A stretch of 64,000 nt of DNA from Roseicyclus marinus (GCF_036322625.1 NZ_AP027266.1:747001-811000), one strand, 5' to 3'. Shown: positions 8,382 to 16,965, counted from the first letter of the stretch. Notes: a model not told the origin generated them from the letters alone. Translations and numbers: made by a program.

Positions 8382-9764
8382 TCAGGTCGCCGATACCGTC
8401 GACAGCGTGACCTGGTCGCGGCCAAGCGCTTTTGCCCCGTAAAGCGCCGCATCGGCCCGGTCGAGCAGGCTTTGCGCGGTTTCCGCGCTGCCCGGTTGCG
8501 ACAGGGCGATGCCCACGCTCAACGTGATGTCGAGGGGTTTCGTCGCGCCGCCAAGGCCAAAGGGTTGCATCGCGATGGCTTGGCGCAATTCCTCGGCCCT
8601 GGCCAGTGCGGTGGCCTGATTGCAGCCGGGCAGCGCCACGAGAAATTCCTCGCCGCCGATCCGCGCCAGAAGCGCGTCATCGTCCAGCTTGCCCCGCAAT
8701 CTGCGGGCCACCATGTGCAGAACCCGGTCGCCCGTCGCATGGCCAAGGCTGTCGTTGACCTGTTTGAAATGGTCGATGTCCAGCAGCATCACGGCCAGGC
8801 CGTCGCTGTTGCGGGCCAGCATCCGCTCCAGTTCGAACAGGCCCTTTCGGCGGTTGTGCAGCCCGGTCAGGCTGTCGGTCACGGCCATTTCCAGTTCCAG
8901 CCTGACCGAAGCGCGCAGCCGGTCGGCCTGCCGCTTGCGCCCCAGCTGCGCACGGATGCGGATCGCCAGTTCGGCCGCGTCGAACGGGTCATACAAGATG
9001 TCATGCGCACCGAGATCCAGCGCGATGGCCGCGCGTTCGGCATCGCCGTCGGGCAGGATCATCACCGTCGCCGCATGGCGTGTCGCGGGCCGCGAGCGCA
9101 GATCGGACAACAGGCGCAGCCCCTCGTTGCGATGCGACAGGTCGGCGGCGATGACAAAGACATCGGGAACCTCCGGATCCTCGACCGCGAACCCCCCCAG
9201 TGCCGCATCGCGGGGCAGGATCGACACCTCGCCCGCGACGCGGTCGTCCAGCGCCGTCTTCCACAGCACCGCGCCCTTGGGGCCCGATGCGATCAACGCG
9301 ATCCGGCCGGGGCGTTCGCGGGCTGCAAATCCGGCGGCGGCCTCGGCGAAACCCGGTGCCGTCTCGCCCCGCTGGCGCAATTCCCGCGCCGTATCGCGGG
9401 CCCGCAGCAGCGAACGCACCCGCGCCAGCAACGTCACCTCGTCCACGGGCTTGGTCAGGAAATCATCCGCTCCCGCCTCCAGCCCCGCCATTTTCGAGGC
9501 GTGATCGGCCAGAGCGGTGATCAGGATGACGGGAATATCGGCGGTTTCCGGATCGGCCTTGAGACGGCGGCACACCTCAAGCCCCGACATCTCGGGCATC
9601 ACGACATCGAGCAAGATCAGATCGGGCGCATTGCTGCGGGCGGCGGCCAGCGCGGCATGGCCGCAATCGGCCTGTTCCACGGCATAGCAGGCAGCGGCAA
9701 GCTTGACCTTCATGACGATGCGGTTCGTCGCGACGTCGTCGACAACAAGTATTCGCCCTGTCAT
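8382..9764 (-). CDS. pleD: PleD-like response regulator diguanylate cyclase
   Basis: A 460-residue protein built as receiver, receiver-like adaptor and GGDEF. The first receiver (about 1-120) has Asp9/Asp10, phospho-acceptor Asp53 in LLDVVMPEMSG and Lys105 in TKP. The second (about 153-275) lacks an obvious acceptor motif. The cyclase (about 290-455) has a GGEEF active site at 370-374. The RxxD inhibitory site normally found five residues upstream is replaced by DDDA, so product inhibition at that site is probably lost. It synthesises cyclic di-GMP. It is divergent from DUF3572 at 9882, an arrangement I also expect in other alphaproteobacteria. Confidence 0.88.
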   Translation of the reverse strand: MTGRILVVDDVATNRIVMKVKLAAACYAVEQADCGHAALAAARSNAPDLILLDVVMPEMSGLEVCRRLKADPETADIPVILITALADHASKMAGLEAGADDFLTKPVDEVTLLARVRSLLRARDTARELRQRGETAPGFAEAAAGFAARERPGRIALIASGPKGAVLWKTALDDRVAGEVSILPRDAALGGFAVEDPEVPDVFVIAADLSHRNEGLRLLSDLRSRPATRHAATVMILPDGDAERAAIALDLGAHDILYDPFDAAELAIRIRAQLGRKRQADRLRASVRLELEMAVTDSLTGLHNRRKGLFELERMLARNSDGLAVMLLDIDHFKQVNDSLGHATGDRVLHMVARRLRGKLDDDALLARIGGEEFLVALPGCNQATALARAEELRQAIAMQPFGLGGATKPLDITLSVGIALSQPGSAETAQSLLDRADAALYGAKALGRDQVTLSTVSAT

Positions 9765-9881
9765 GCCCGCCTCGCACCCGTTACTCGTATGTCACCAAAC
9801 CCGCGTCATGGTCGGAGACTGTGCACCGGTTTTGGTCTGGAATGGTTAACAAATGCTTTAGCGAGCGGGATTGTCTTGGGG

Positions 9882-10160
9882 ATGAATCAAGAATTGGCGG
9901 AAACCCGCGCCTTGGCGGTGCTGGGCTGGATTGCCGGGCAGGACGAGATCTTTCCGGCGTTTCTCGGTGCGACCGGCACCAGCGAGAGCGATCTGCGCCG
10001 TCGCGCCGGCGATCCCGAATTCCTCGCGGCGGTGCTGGATTTCGTCTTGATGGATGATGCCTGGGTCATCGACTGCGCCGCGGCGCTGGGCTGCCCGCCC
10101 GAACAGATGCTGCATATCCGCGCCGCGCTGCCGGGGGGCGATCTGCCTCACTGGACCTGA
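9882..10160 (+). CDS. DUF3572 family protein
   Basis: A 92-residue soluble protein matching the alphaproteobacterial DUF3572 pattern: ETRALAVLGWIAGQDE at the N-terminus, FLAAVLDFVLMDDAWVIDCA in the middle and a Leu/Pro-rich C-terminus. The start at 9882 is the ATG of MNQELAET; the frame is open far upstream but only as antisense of pleD. It is divergent from pleD with a 117-bp gap that presumably holds both promoters. The function is unknown. Confidence 0.8.
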   Translation: MNQELAETRALAVLGWIAGQDEIFPAFLGATGTSESDLRRRAGDPEFLAAVLDFVLMDDAWVIDCAAALGCPPEQMLHIRAALPGGDLPHWT

Positions 10161-10179
10161 GCGCGCTGCGAAAGCTCTC

Positions 10180-10623
10180 TCAGGGCAGTTCGTCGGCGGT
10201 CAGTTTCGCCAGGAGCCCCTTGAGCGTTTCCAGTTCCGGCTCGCTCAGCTTGCTGTGGAAATGGATCGATGCCGCCCGGCAAAAGGGCAGGGCCGCGATG
10301 AACTGCGCCTGGCCCAATTCGGTCATGCGCACCTCGGTCGTGCGGCGGTCGTCGCGGCCCATCTCGCGCAGGATCAACCCGTCGCTTTCGAGCTGGCGCA
10401 GCGCGCGCGATGTGGCGGTGCGGTCGATACCCACGAAATTGGCGATGTCGGAGGGGTTCTTCTTGCCTTCCTCGGCGACGGCGACGAGCACGCACCATCC
10501 CACACGCGTCAAGCCGAAGCGGCGAAGATCATCCTCCACCCGCCGCTCGAGAATCCGTGCGGTGCGGGTGATCTGGTGGCCTACGCTGTCTTGCAGGCTG
10601 AATTTTTTGCCAATGCCGTCCAT
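10180..10623 (-). CDS. MarR-family transcriptional regulator
   Basis: A 147-residue winged-helix regulator. The recognition region is NPSDIANFVGIDRTATSRAL, and the wing carries DGLILREMGRDDRRTTEVRMT with the conserved DxR pair, followed by a dimerisation helix. It is divergent from the HAD phosphatase gene at 10719. The 95-bp gap contains an imperfect palindrome (TTCAA, 5 bases, GTTG) at about 10697-10712 that could be its operator (inference). Confidence 0.85.
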   Translation of the reverse strand: MDGIGKKFSLQDSVGHQITRTARILERRVEDDLRRFGLTRVGWCVLVAVAEEGKKNPSDIANFVGIDRTATSRALRQLESDGLILREMGRDDRRTTEVRMTELGQAQFIAALPFCRAASIHFHSKLSEPELETLKGLLAKLTADELP

Positions 10624-10718
10624 CGTGAGCCTGCGCTATAGAGCCAAGAGGTCATTCTGTCACGCCGATATGAAGTTCGCGCGAGACATTCCACTCATTT
10701 TCAACCTGGAGTTGTATC

Positions 10719-11432
10719 TTGTCCCAGCCGTCCAATACCGCGATCCGGGGCCTCCTGTTCGACAAGGACGGCACGCTGTTCGACTTTCACCTCAGCTGGT
10801 CGCATTGGATCGCGGGGCTTATCGACACCCTGTCCGAAGGGGTGGACGCGCGCCGCGCCCATATTGCCGAATGCCTCGAATATGATTGGGAAAACAAACG
10901 TTTCCTGCCCGGTGCCCTGTCCATCGCGGGCACGGTCAAGGAACAGGCTGCGGTGCTTTCCCCGGCGCTTCCGCATTGGTCCACCGACGCGATCGAGCGC
11001 TATCTGGTGCAAGCCGCCGCCCATGTGGCGATGGTTCCGGCCGTGCCGCTGGCCCCGCTTCTGACGGGGTTTCGCGCCTCTGGGCTGGCCGTGGGTCTTG
11101 CCACCAACGACGCGGAATCCGCCGCGCGGAGGCATCTTGAAGGCGCTGAAATAATTGACAAATTCGACTATATCGCCGGGTATGATTCGGGATACGGGGC
11201 CAAACCGGCCCCCGGCATGTGTCTTGGCTTTGCCAAGGCCCATGGTCTCGATCCCGCGACCTGCGTGATGGTGGGCGACAGCGCCCATGATCTGGTCGCG
11301 GGACGGGCCGCCGGGATGGTGACGGTTGCGGTCCTGACCGGCATGGCGGGACCGGCGGAGCTGACCCCCCTTGCCGATGCGGTGCTGCCCGATATCGGCG
11401 CGCTGCCCGATTGGCTGTCGACCCGCGCCTGA
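10719..11432 (+). CDS. HAD-superfamily phosphatase (phosphoglycolate phosphatase-like)
   Basis: A 237-residue haloacid dehalogenase-type hydrolase. Motif I is LLFDKDGTLFDF, motif II is LATNDAE, and motifs III-IV are KPAPGM followed by VMVGDSAHDLVAGRAAGM. A helical cap lies between motifs I and II at about residues 20-95. It resembles Gph-like phosphatases, but the substrate is not determined. It is divergent from marR. Confidence 0.8.
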   Translation: MSQPSNTAIRGLLFDKDGTLFDFHLSWSHWIAGLIDTLSEGVDARRAHIAECLEYDWENKRFLPGALSIAGTVKEQAAVLSPALPHWSTDAIERYLVQAAAHVAMVPAVPLAPLLTGFRASGLAVGLATNDAESAARRHLEGAEIIDKFDYIAGYDSGYGAKPAPGMCLGFAKAHGLDPATCVMVGDSAHDLVAGRAAGMVTVAVLTGMAGPAELTPLADAVLPDIGALPDWLSTRA

Positions 11433-11575
11433 GGCATTGCTGGTGCGCAGGTCGGGGCGCGGAAATGCGACCTCCGCGCGTCGGTTCCGGGCAATCAGGT
11501 GGTCGGGCGATGGGCAAACCTGCCCCCTGACAGGCGCGGGCCAGACCAGCCCGCCCGCCAGCGAAAGGCCGCCCG

Positions 11576-13144
11576 ATGAGTGACATGACCGACCTAGCCG
11601 CCCCGAAACGCCGCCGTGGGGGCGGGCGCGCGGGCCATTCCGCCCGGGCGGGGGGCCATGTCATCGACCAGATGCCGTGGCGCGTGCCGGTCAACACCGA
11701 CCGCCCGACAGAACCCCTCCCGCCCGAGGGGGTGCAGGCCATCCACGATGGCGCGATGCGCGTCCTGTCCGAGATCGGGATCGAATTCCTCAACGACGAG
11801 GCTTTGGGCCATCTCCGGGCTGCAGGCTGCCGGGTCGAGGGGCAGATGGTCCGCTTCGACCGCGCCTTCGTCGAGGAGATGGTGGCCAAGGCGCCGCCCT
11901 CCTTCACCATCACGCCGCGCAACCCCGACCGCGCCATCACCATGGGCGAGGGCCACATGCTGTTCGGCAATGTCTCCTCCCCGCCCAATGCCTGGGACCT
12001 GGAGCGCGGCAAGCGGCCGGGCGACATGGCGACCTACCGCGAATTCATCAAGCTGACGCAGTATTTCAACTGCATCCATTTCGCGGGCGGCTATCCGGTC
12101 GAACCCATCGATGTGCATGCGGGCGTGCGCCATCTCGATTGCCTGTTCGACAAGCTGACCCTCACCGACAAGGCGGTCCATGCCTATTCGCTCGGCCCCG
12201 AACGGGTCGAGGATGTGATGGAGATGGTCCGCATCGCGGGCGGCCTGAGCCATGCGGAATTCGATGCCGCCCCTCGCATGTTCACCAACATCAATTCGGT
12301 CAGTCCGTTGAAGCACGACTGGCCGATGCTTGACGGCGCGATGCGGCTCGCCAGGCGCGGGCAACCGGTGGTCGTCACCCCCTTCACGCTGGCCGGCGCC
12401 ATGGCCCCGGTCACGCTGTCGGGCGCCGTCATGCTGAGCCTGGCCGAGGCTTTGGCCGCCATCGCCCTCTTGCAGTGGATCGCACCGGGTTGCCCCGTGG
12501 CCATCGGCACCTTCACCTCCAATGTCGACATGAAATCGGGCGCGCCCGCCTTCGGCACGCCCGAATATATCCGCGCGACCCAGATGACGGGCCAGATGGC
12601 GCGGTTCTACGGCCTGCCCTTGCGCTCGTCTGGCGTTTGCGCGGCCAATGTCCCCGATGCGCAGGCGATGTGGGAGACGATGAATTCGCTCTGGGCTGCC
12701 GTCCAATCGGGGACCAACATGGTCTATCACGCGGCAGGGTGGCTGGAGGGCGGGCTGATCGCCTCGCCCGAGAAATTCGTCATGGATTGCGAGGTCTTGC
12801 AGCAATTCCAGCGCTATTTCGAGCCCTCGATCCTTGGCACGACCGAGGCCGATCTGGCGCTCGACGCCATCGCCGAGGTCGGGCCGGGTGGCCATTTCTT
12901 TGGCTGCCAGCACACGCAGGACCGCTACCAACAGGCCTTTTACGGCCCTTTCCTGTCGGATTGGCGCAATTACGAGGCATGGCAGGGCGCGGGGGGCCTG
13001 TGGACCGCCGAACGTGCGCATGGGCTCTACAAGAAGATCCTCGCCGAATTCGAGCCACCGCCGATGGACCCGGCCATCCACGAGGAACTGGCCGCCTTCG
13101 TCGCCCGCCGCAAGGCCGAGGGGGGCGCGCCGACCGATTTCTGA
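11576..13144 (+). CDS. Trimethylamine methyltransferase (MttB) family protein, non-pyrrolysine
   Basis: A 522-residue member of the MttB superfamily (COG5598 type), which transfers a methyl group from a quaternary or tertiary amine to a corrinoid protein. Family blocks include GAMRVLSEIGIEFLNDEAL near the start, NSVSPLKHDWPMLDGA, and SSGVCAANVPDAQAMWETM at the position where archaeal MttB carries pyrrolysine. No in-frame TAG is present, so this is the pyrrolysine-free branch that includes glycine betaine methyltransferases. The N-terminus has an Arg/Gly-rich extension. No corrinoid protein or reactivase gene is next to it, so the substrate stays open. Confidence 0.82.
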   Translation: MSDMTDLAAPKRRRGGGRAGHSARAGGHVIDQMPWRVPVNTDRPTEPLPPEGVQAIHDGAMRVLSEIGIEFLNDEALGHLRAAGCRVEGQMVRFDRAFVEEMVAKAPPSFTITPRNPDRAITMGEGHMLFGNVSSPPNAWDLERGKRPGDMATYREFIKLTQYFNCIHFAGGYPVEPIDVHAGVRHLDCLFDKLTLTDKAVHAYSLGPERVEDVMEMVRIAGGLSHAEFDAAPRMFTNINSVSPLKHDWPMLDGAMRLARRGQPVVVTPFTLAGAMAPVTLSGAVMLSLAEALAAIALLQWIAPGCPVAIGTFTSNVDMKSGAPAFGTPEYIRATQMTGQMARFYGLPLRSSGVCAANVPDAQAMWETMNSLWAAVQSGTNMVYHAAGWLEGGLIASPEKFVMDCEVLQQFQRYFEPSILGTTEADLALDAIAEVGPGGHFFGCQHTQDRYQQAFYGPFLSDWRNYEAWQGAGGLWTAERAHGLYKKILAEFEPPPMDPAIHEELAAFVARRKAEGGAPTDF

Positions 13145-13197
13145 AGCTGCCGCAAATGCCCTGAAAACGCCCTGATTGCGCAAGGTTTCGTTTACGT

Positions 13198-13223
13198 CCC
13201 GCCCCCTATCCCTTTGGGGCGGG
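13198..13223 (+). terminator. GC-rich hairpin between the MttB and H-NOX genes
   Basis: CCCGCCCC and GGGGCGGG form an 8-bp stem around a 10-base loop, 54 bp after the MttB-family stop. No strong T-tract follows, so termination is only likely. It lies just upstream of the H-NOX gene. Confidence 0.45.
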
Positions 13224-13260
13224 CGCTGTGACGGCTCCGCGACTGCAACGGGTGGATGGC

Positions 13261-13848
13261 ATGCATGGCATGGTGAACCGCGCGCTTCAGGGGTTTCTGA
13301 CTGCGACCTACGGACCCGGCGTCTGGGCCGAGGTTCGGGGACAGGCGGGCCTGCCCTTCGACGATTTCGAAGCGATGCTCGACTATCCTGACGCGATGAC
13401 GCTGGCCTGTTTCGACGCCGCCTGCCACGTGCTGCACAAGCCGCCCAACGTGCTGCTGGAGGACATCGGGACTTGGCTGGTGACCGATCCGCACCTTGAA
13501 CCGTTGCGCCGCCTGATGCGGTTTTCCGGTGCCGGTTTCGTCGATTTCCTCCATTCGCTCGAGGAATTGGGCGATCGCGGGCGGCTGGCGATGCCCGATC
13601 TGGACCTGCCGCAGATCGTGCTGGAACGCCGCGATGCGGCGACGTTCACGATCCACGCCCGCTGGTCGCTGCCGGGAATCGGGCCGATCCTGATGGGTTG
13701 CCTGCGCGCCATGGCCGATGATTACGGGGCGCTCGCGCTTTTGCGGCTCGACGGGCTTGATGGGGCGGTCGAACGGCTCGAGGTGCAGTTGCTCGACCCG
13801 GCCTTTTCGACTGGGCGCCGCTTCGATCCGGGGCGGGTGCGGGCATGA
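13261..13848 (+). CDS. H-NOX domain protein lacking the heme histidine
   Basis: A 195-residue protein with the H-NOX (heme-NO/oxygen binding, HNOB) fold signature MHGMVNRALQGFLTATYGPG VWAEV at the N-terminus and the usual length. Aligned by eye to Thermoanaerobacter H-NOX, the proximal heme His falls on Gly104 (FLHSLEELG), and the YxSxR motif reads RWSLP at 134-138. Both heme contacts therefore seem lost. The start at 13261 matches the family's usual N-terminus; a GTG at 13228 would add 11 residues. It overlaps the next gene (HNOBA-GGDEF) by ATGA. H-NOX proteins normally control such cyclases; this one may signal without heme. Confidence 0.8.
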   Translation: MHGMVNRALQGFLTATYGPGVWAEVRGQAGLPFDDFEAMLDYPDAMTLACFDAACHVLHKPPNVLLEDIGTWLVTDPHLEPLRRLMRFSGAGFVDFLHSLEELGDRGRLAMPDLDLPQIVLERRDAATFTIHARWSLPGIGPILMGCLRAMADDYGALALLRLDGLDGAVERLEVQLLDPAFSTGRRFDPGRVRA

Positions 13849-14906
13849 TCGGCCTTCCGCCCAGCCTTGACCGGGTGATCGGCCTGTCGGGTGGTGCGCT
13901 CGACGTGCTGATGCCGATGCATCTTTGGGCCGATCCCGAGGGGCGCGTGGTGCAGGCGGGCCCCACCCTGACCAAGATGGCGCGGCGCGGCCCGCTGGCG
14001 GGCCTGCCGCTCTTTCGGCTGATCGAATTGCGCCGACCGTCGCGGGTCGCCACGATGCCGGGGCTCGAGGCGCTGGCCGGTCAACGCCTCGGGCTTGTCC
14101 TGCGCAATGCGCCCGACCTGCCGCTGCGCGGGGCGCTGACCACGCTGCCTGCGGGAACCGGCCTGATCCTCGACATTTCGCTGGGCCTGTCCTTTGCCCG
14201 CGCGGTTTCGGAATTCGGCCTGACGCTCAACGATTTCTCGCCCTGTGACCAGACTGTCGAACTGCTCTACCTGCACGAGGCCAACAGCGCGACGATGGCG
14301 CTGTCGCGCCACCTGTCCCAACGCCTCGACGCCGCCCGTGCCGAGGCCGAGGCGCAGGCCCTGAGCGATCCCCTGACCGGTCTGGCCAACCGCCGCGCGA
14401 TGGATGCCGCCATCGCCCGCTGCCTTGACGACCCGACACAGGATTTCGGAATCATGCATCTCGACCTCGATTTGTTCAAACAGGTCAATGACAGTTTCGG
14501 ACATGCCGCAGGCGATGCCGTCCTGGAACGCGTGGGCGCGATCTTGCGCCACCAGCTGCGGCAGCGCGATCTGGCGGGTCGTGTCGGCGGCGACGAATTC
14601 CTCGTGCTGCTCCGAGACTGCGCCGGGCGGGCCGAGATGGAACAGGTCGCAGCCCGCCTCATCGCCACGATCGAGGAACCCTTGCCCTTTCAGGATCATC
14701 TGTGCCGGGTCTCCGCCTCCATCGGGTTCGCGGCCAGCGTGGATTATCCCAAGCGGCCCGATCTGACCCGCCTACTGGCCGATGCCGATGCCGCGCTTTA
14801 TGCCGCCAAACGCGCCGGGCGCCGGCGCTGGGCGGCGCATGTCCCGCCTGTCGCCCCGGCTGCCCGCCGCGCGGCGGATGGCGTGGCATATCCGCCGGGG
14901 GATTGA
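13845..14906 (+). CDS. HNOBA-GGDEF diguanylate cyclase, partner of H-NOX
   Basis: A 353-residue soluble protein. Residues about 15-150 match the heme-NO-binding-associated (HNOBA) domain: PMHLWADPEGRVVQAGPTL, ELRRPS and LNDFSPCDQTVELLYLHEAN. A helical linker (about 150-172) leads to a GGDEF domain with DPLTGLANRRAMD, a canonical GGDEF at 248-252 and an RxxD inhibitory site (RQRD, 239-242). It should make cyclic di-GMP and be product-inhibited. The ATGA overlap with the H-NOX gene indicates a coupled sensor-output pair. The tail after 325 is Pro/Ala-rich. Confidence 0.87.
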   Translation: MIGLPPSLDRVIGLSGGALDVLMPMHLWADPEGRVVQAGPTLTKMARRGPLAGLPLFRLIELRRPSRVATMPGLEALAGQRLGLVLRNAPDLPLRGALTTLPAGTGLILDISLGLSFARAVSEFGLTLNDFSPCDQTVELLYLHEANSATMALSRHLSQRLDAARAEAEAQALSDPLTGLANRRAMDAAIARCLDDPTQDFGIMHLDLDLFKQVNDSFGHAAGDAVLERVGAILRHQLRQRDLAGRVGGDEFLVLLRDCAGRAEMEQVAARLIATIEEPLPFQDHLCRVSASIGFAASVDYPKRPDLTRLLADADAALYAAKRAGRRRWAAHVPPVAPAARRAADGVAYPPGD

Positions 14907-14958
14907 GCGGGGACACCGCGGCGCTATCTGGCCCTGATCCGTCGCAGCGCAGGCCCCC

Positions 14959-16278
14959 ATGACCAGGTCCAACGATCTTCGCCCCCATCCCGTGCCCGCA
15001 GGCCGGTTCGCCCGCGCGCGCAGCATGGGCGGGCTGGCCACCGGCCTTGCGGGTGGCGTGGCGCTCAGCGGTGCGCAGGCGCTGTTGCGGGGTCAGCGCC
15101 CGCGCCTTGCCGATCTGGTCATGACGCCCGCCAACATCACCCGCCTGGCCGACCGCCTGTCCGAAATGCGCGGGGCGGCGATGAAACTCGGCCAGCTTCT
15201 GTCGATGGAGGCGGGCGATCTTTTGCCGCCCGAGCTGGAGGCGATCCTGTCGCGGCTCCGCGCGCAGGCCCATGTGATGCCGCCGCAGCAGTTGAAGCAG
15301 GTGCTACAAACCGCCTACGGCCCAGATTTCCGCAAGCTTTTCCGCAGTTTCGACACGACGCCACTTGCCGCCGCCTCCATCGGGCAGGTTCACCGCGCCA
15401 CGACCCCCGAGGGCGAAACGCTGGCCGTGAAACTGCAATATCCCGGCGTCCGCGAGGCCATCGACAGCGATCTCGACAATGTCGCGGCGCTGATCCGCTG
15501 GTCCGGTCTCTGGCCCGCCGAACTCGACCTCAAACCCCTGATGGCCGAGGCGCGCGTCCAACTCCACGAAGAAGCCGATTACGCCCGCGAAGGCGCGGCG
15601 CTGGCGCGCTTCGGCGCGCTTCTGGCAGGTGATGCGCGCTTCGTCGTGCCCCGGCTCGACGACAGCCGCACCCGCCCGGCAGCGCTTGCCATGAGCTTTG
15701 AACGCTCCGAACCCATCGAAACGCTGGCCCATGCCTCGCCCGCGATCCGCGACCGGGCGGTCAGCGCGCTACTGGAGCTGTGCCTGCGCGAATTGTTCGA
15801 GTTTCGCCTGATGCAGACGGACCCGAATTTCGCCAATTACCGCTGGCGGCCCGACACGGGTCAGATCGTGCTTCTGGATTTCGGCGCCACGCGCGAGATT
15901 TCCTCGCCCGTGGCCGAGGCCTATCGCACCCTTCTGCGCGCGGGCCTTGACCATGACCAACCCGGCGTTCTGGCCGCGCTCGAGGGGATCGGGTTCATCA
16001 AGCCGGGCCTGTCAGACATGCATCGCCAGACCATCCTCGACATGTCCGAGATGGGCTTCACGCTGTTGCGCGGGCCGGGGCCCTTCGATTTCCGGGGCAA
16101 TGATTTCGCCGACCGCCTACGGAAACGCGGGATGGAGATCGGCGGCGAGCGCGAATTGTGGCACCTGCCGCCGCCCGAAACCCTTTTCCTGCAACGCAAG
16201 ATCGGGGGTCTGTATCTGCTCGCCACGCGACTGGGCGCGACGGTTGATGTCGCGGCCCTTGTGCGGTCCTTCGCCTAA
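14959..16278 (+). CDS. ABC1/AarF (UbiB-type) kinase-like protein
   Basis: A 439-residue atypical kinase of the ABC1/ADCK family. The family-specific KxGQ motif is in AAMKLGQLLSMEAGDLLPPE, the Ala-rich loop is AAASIGQVHRA, the lysine strand is LAVKLQYPGV, and the metal-binding DFG-like segment is LLDFGATRE. Related proteins support ubiquinone biosynthesis or lipid homeostasis. There is no C-terminal transmembrane pair like that of E. coli UbiB. Its stop codon interlocks with that of the convergent small gene (CTAA). Confidence 0.85.
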   Translation: MTRSNDLRPHPVPAGRFARARSMGGLATGLAGGVALSGAQALLRGQRPRLADLVMTPANITRLADRLSEMRGAAMKLGQLLSMEAGDLLPPELEAILSRLRAQAHVMPPQQLKQVLQTAYGPDFRKLFRSFDTTPLAAASIGQVHRATTPEGETLAVKLQYPGVREAIDSDLDNVAALIRWSGLWPAELDLKPLMAEARVQLHEEADYAREGAALARFGALLAGDARFVVPRLDDSRTRPAALAMSFERSEPIETLAHASPAIRDRAVSALLELCLRELFEFRLMQTDPNFANYRWRPDTGQIVLLDFGATREISSPVAEAYRTLLRAGLDHDQPGVLAALEGIGFIKPGLSDMHRQTILDMSEMGFTLLRGPGPFDFRGNDFADRLRKRGMEIGGERELWHLPPPETLFLQRKIGGLYLLATRLGATVDVAALVRSFA

Positions 16279-16586
16279 AGCGACAGCCGCCGCGTCCGCG
16301 CGCCGCCGCGCCTGCGGGGTAGGGGCAGGGACAGGTCAAGCGGTGTCAGCGGCAAGGTCAGCGACGCGGCCAGCAGCGCGCAGAATTCCGCCACCGCGCC
16401 CGATGCCCCGGCATAGGGTTCGGCCAGCCGCAGTGCCGCAAGCGCCGTCTGCGGATAGGGGGCATCCCCGGGCAATCCGCCCAGCCATTGCATGTAGCCC
16501 AATTGCCCCAGCTCGCGCGCCCGCTCAGGCGCGGCCTCCGGTCCCTGGTGGCTCAAGAGCTGGATCAGCGTCTTTTCGGTCAGCAT
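16275..16586 (-). CDS. Hypothetical 103-residue protein behind a cobalamin riboswitch
   Basis: A small protein starting MLTEKTLIQLLSHQG and ending in an Arg-rich tail. I do not recognise the family. It is Leu/Ala-rich with strong third-position GC, like its neighbours, which supports real coding. It is the first and only gene on this strand downstream of the cobalamin riboswitch at 16.7-16.9 kb; the gene beyond it is convergent. The start at 16586 is the ATG after GGAGGGCGCA; an upstream ATG at 16619 in frame would add 11 residues. A role in cobalamin use or supply is inferred only from the riboswitch. Confidence 0.6.
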   Translation of the reverse strand: MLTEKTLIQLLSHQGPEAAPERARELGQLGYMQWLGGLPGDAPYPQTALAALRLAEPYAGASGAVAEFCALLAASLTLPLTPLDLSLPLPRRRGGARTRRLSL

Positions 16587-16706
16587 TGCGCCCTCCGCGC
16601 AAGGGGGCGAGTGCCGCAAAGGGCAGGCGTGAGGGGGCGCGGCGCGGGTCTGCTCGCATGTCGATCACTCCTGTCCGGACACCCCGCCCGGGTTTCGGTT
16701 CAAGGG

Positions 16707-16885
16707 CGATGGCAGGTCTCCTGGCTTGCGGGTCTGGGCTCGTCCGATCCTTCCCGGGCGGTCTTTTGCCCAGTGGTTCATCGGGGTCGCTCGCCGCTCA
16801 CAGTTGCGGGGGCAGCCGCGGGTTTTCACCGCGTTCCCTTTTCAGACCGAAGGCATCGCCCCCGGTCACCATCACCACCATCAGA
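16707..16885 (-). promoter_or_regulatory. Cobalamin (B12) riboswitch
   Basis: Reading the minus strand 5' to 3', the element has the conserved core: AAAAGGGAA, then GGTGAAAACC, GCTGCCCCCGCAACTGTGA with the B12 box, CCACTGGG, CCGGGAAGG and the closing GCCAGGAGACCTGCC. These are the standard order and words of the AdoCbl/cobalamin aptamer. It lies about 120 bp upstream of the small gene at 16275-16586 and about 80 bp downstream of the GMC oxidoreductase stop. Binding of the cofactor is expected to repress the downstream gene. Confidence 0.93.
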
Positions 16886-16965
16886 CGCCGCCGCCGCGCG
16901 CCGGTCAAGCCATATCGCCGCGACAAAGCGCGGGGCGCGGGCGAGACCCGTCCCGGCCTCGCGCC

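Noticed and set aside
6218-8452. A long minus-strand frame of 744 residues across the sigma operon
   Set aside because: Composition is Arg/Pro/Ala low-complexity typical of antisense frames, and four well supported genes lie on the other strand.
8343-10160. A 605-residue open frame spanning the antisense of pleD into DUF3572
   Set aside because: It is the antisense shadow of pleD in very GC-rich DNA; only its last 92 residues, DUF3572, are real.
11576-13144. A possible pyrrolysine-containing MttB
   Set aside because: The frame has no in-frame TAG; the whole reading frame is continuous with standard codons.
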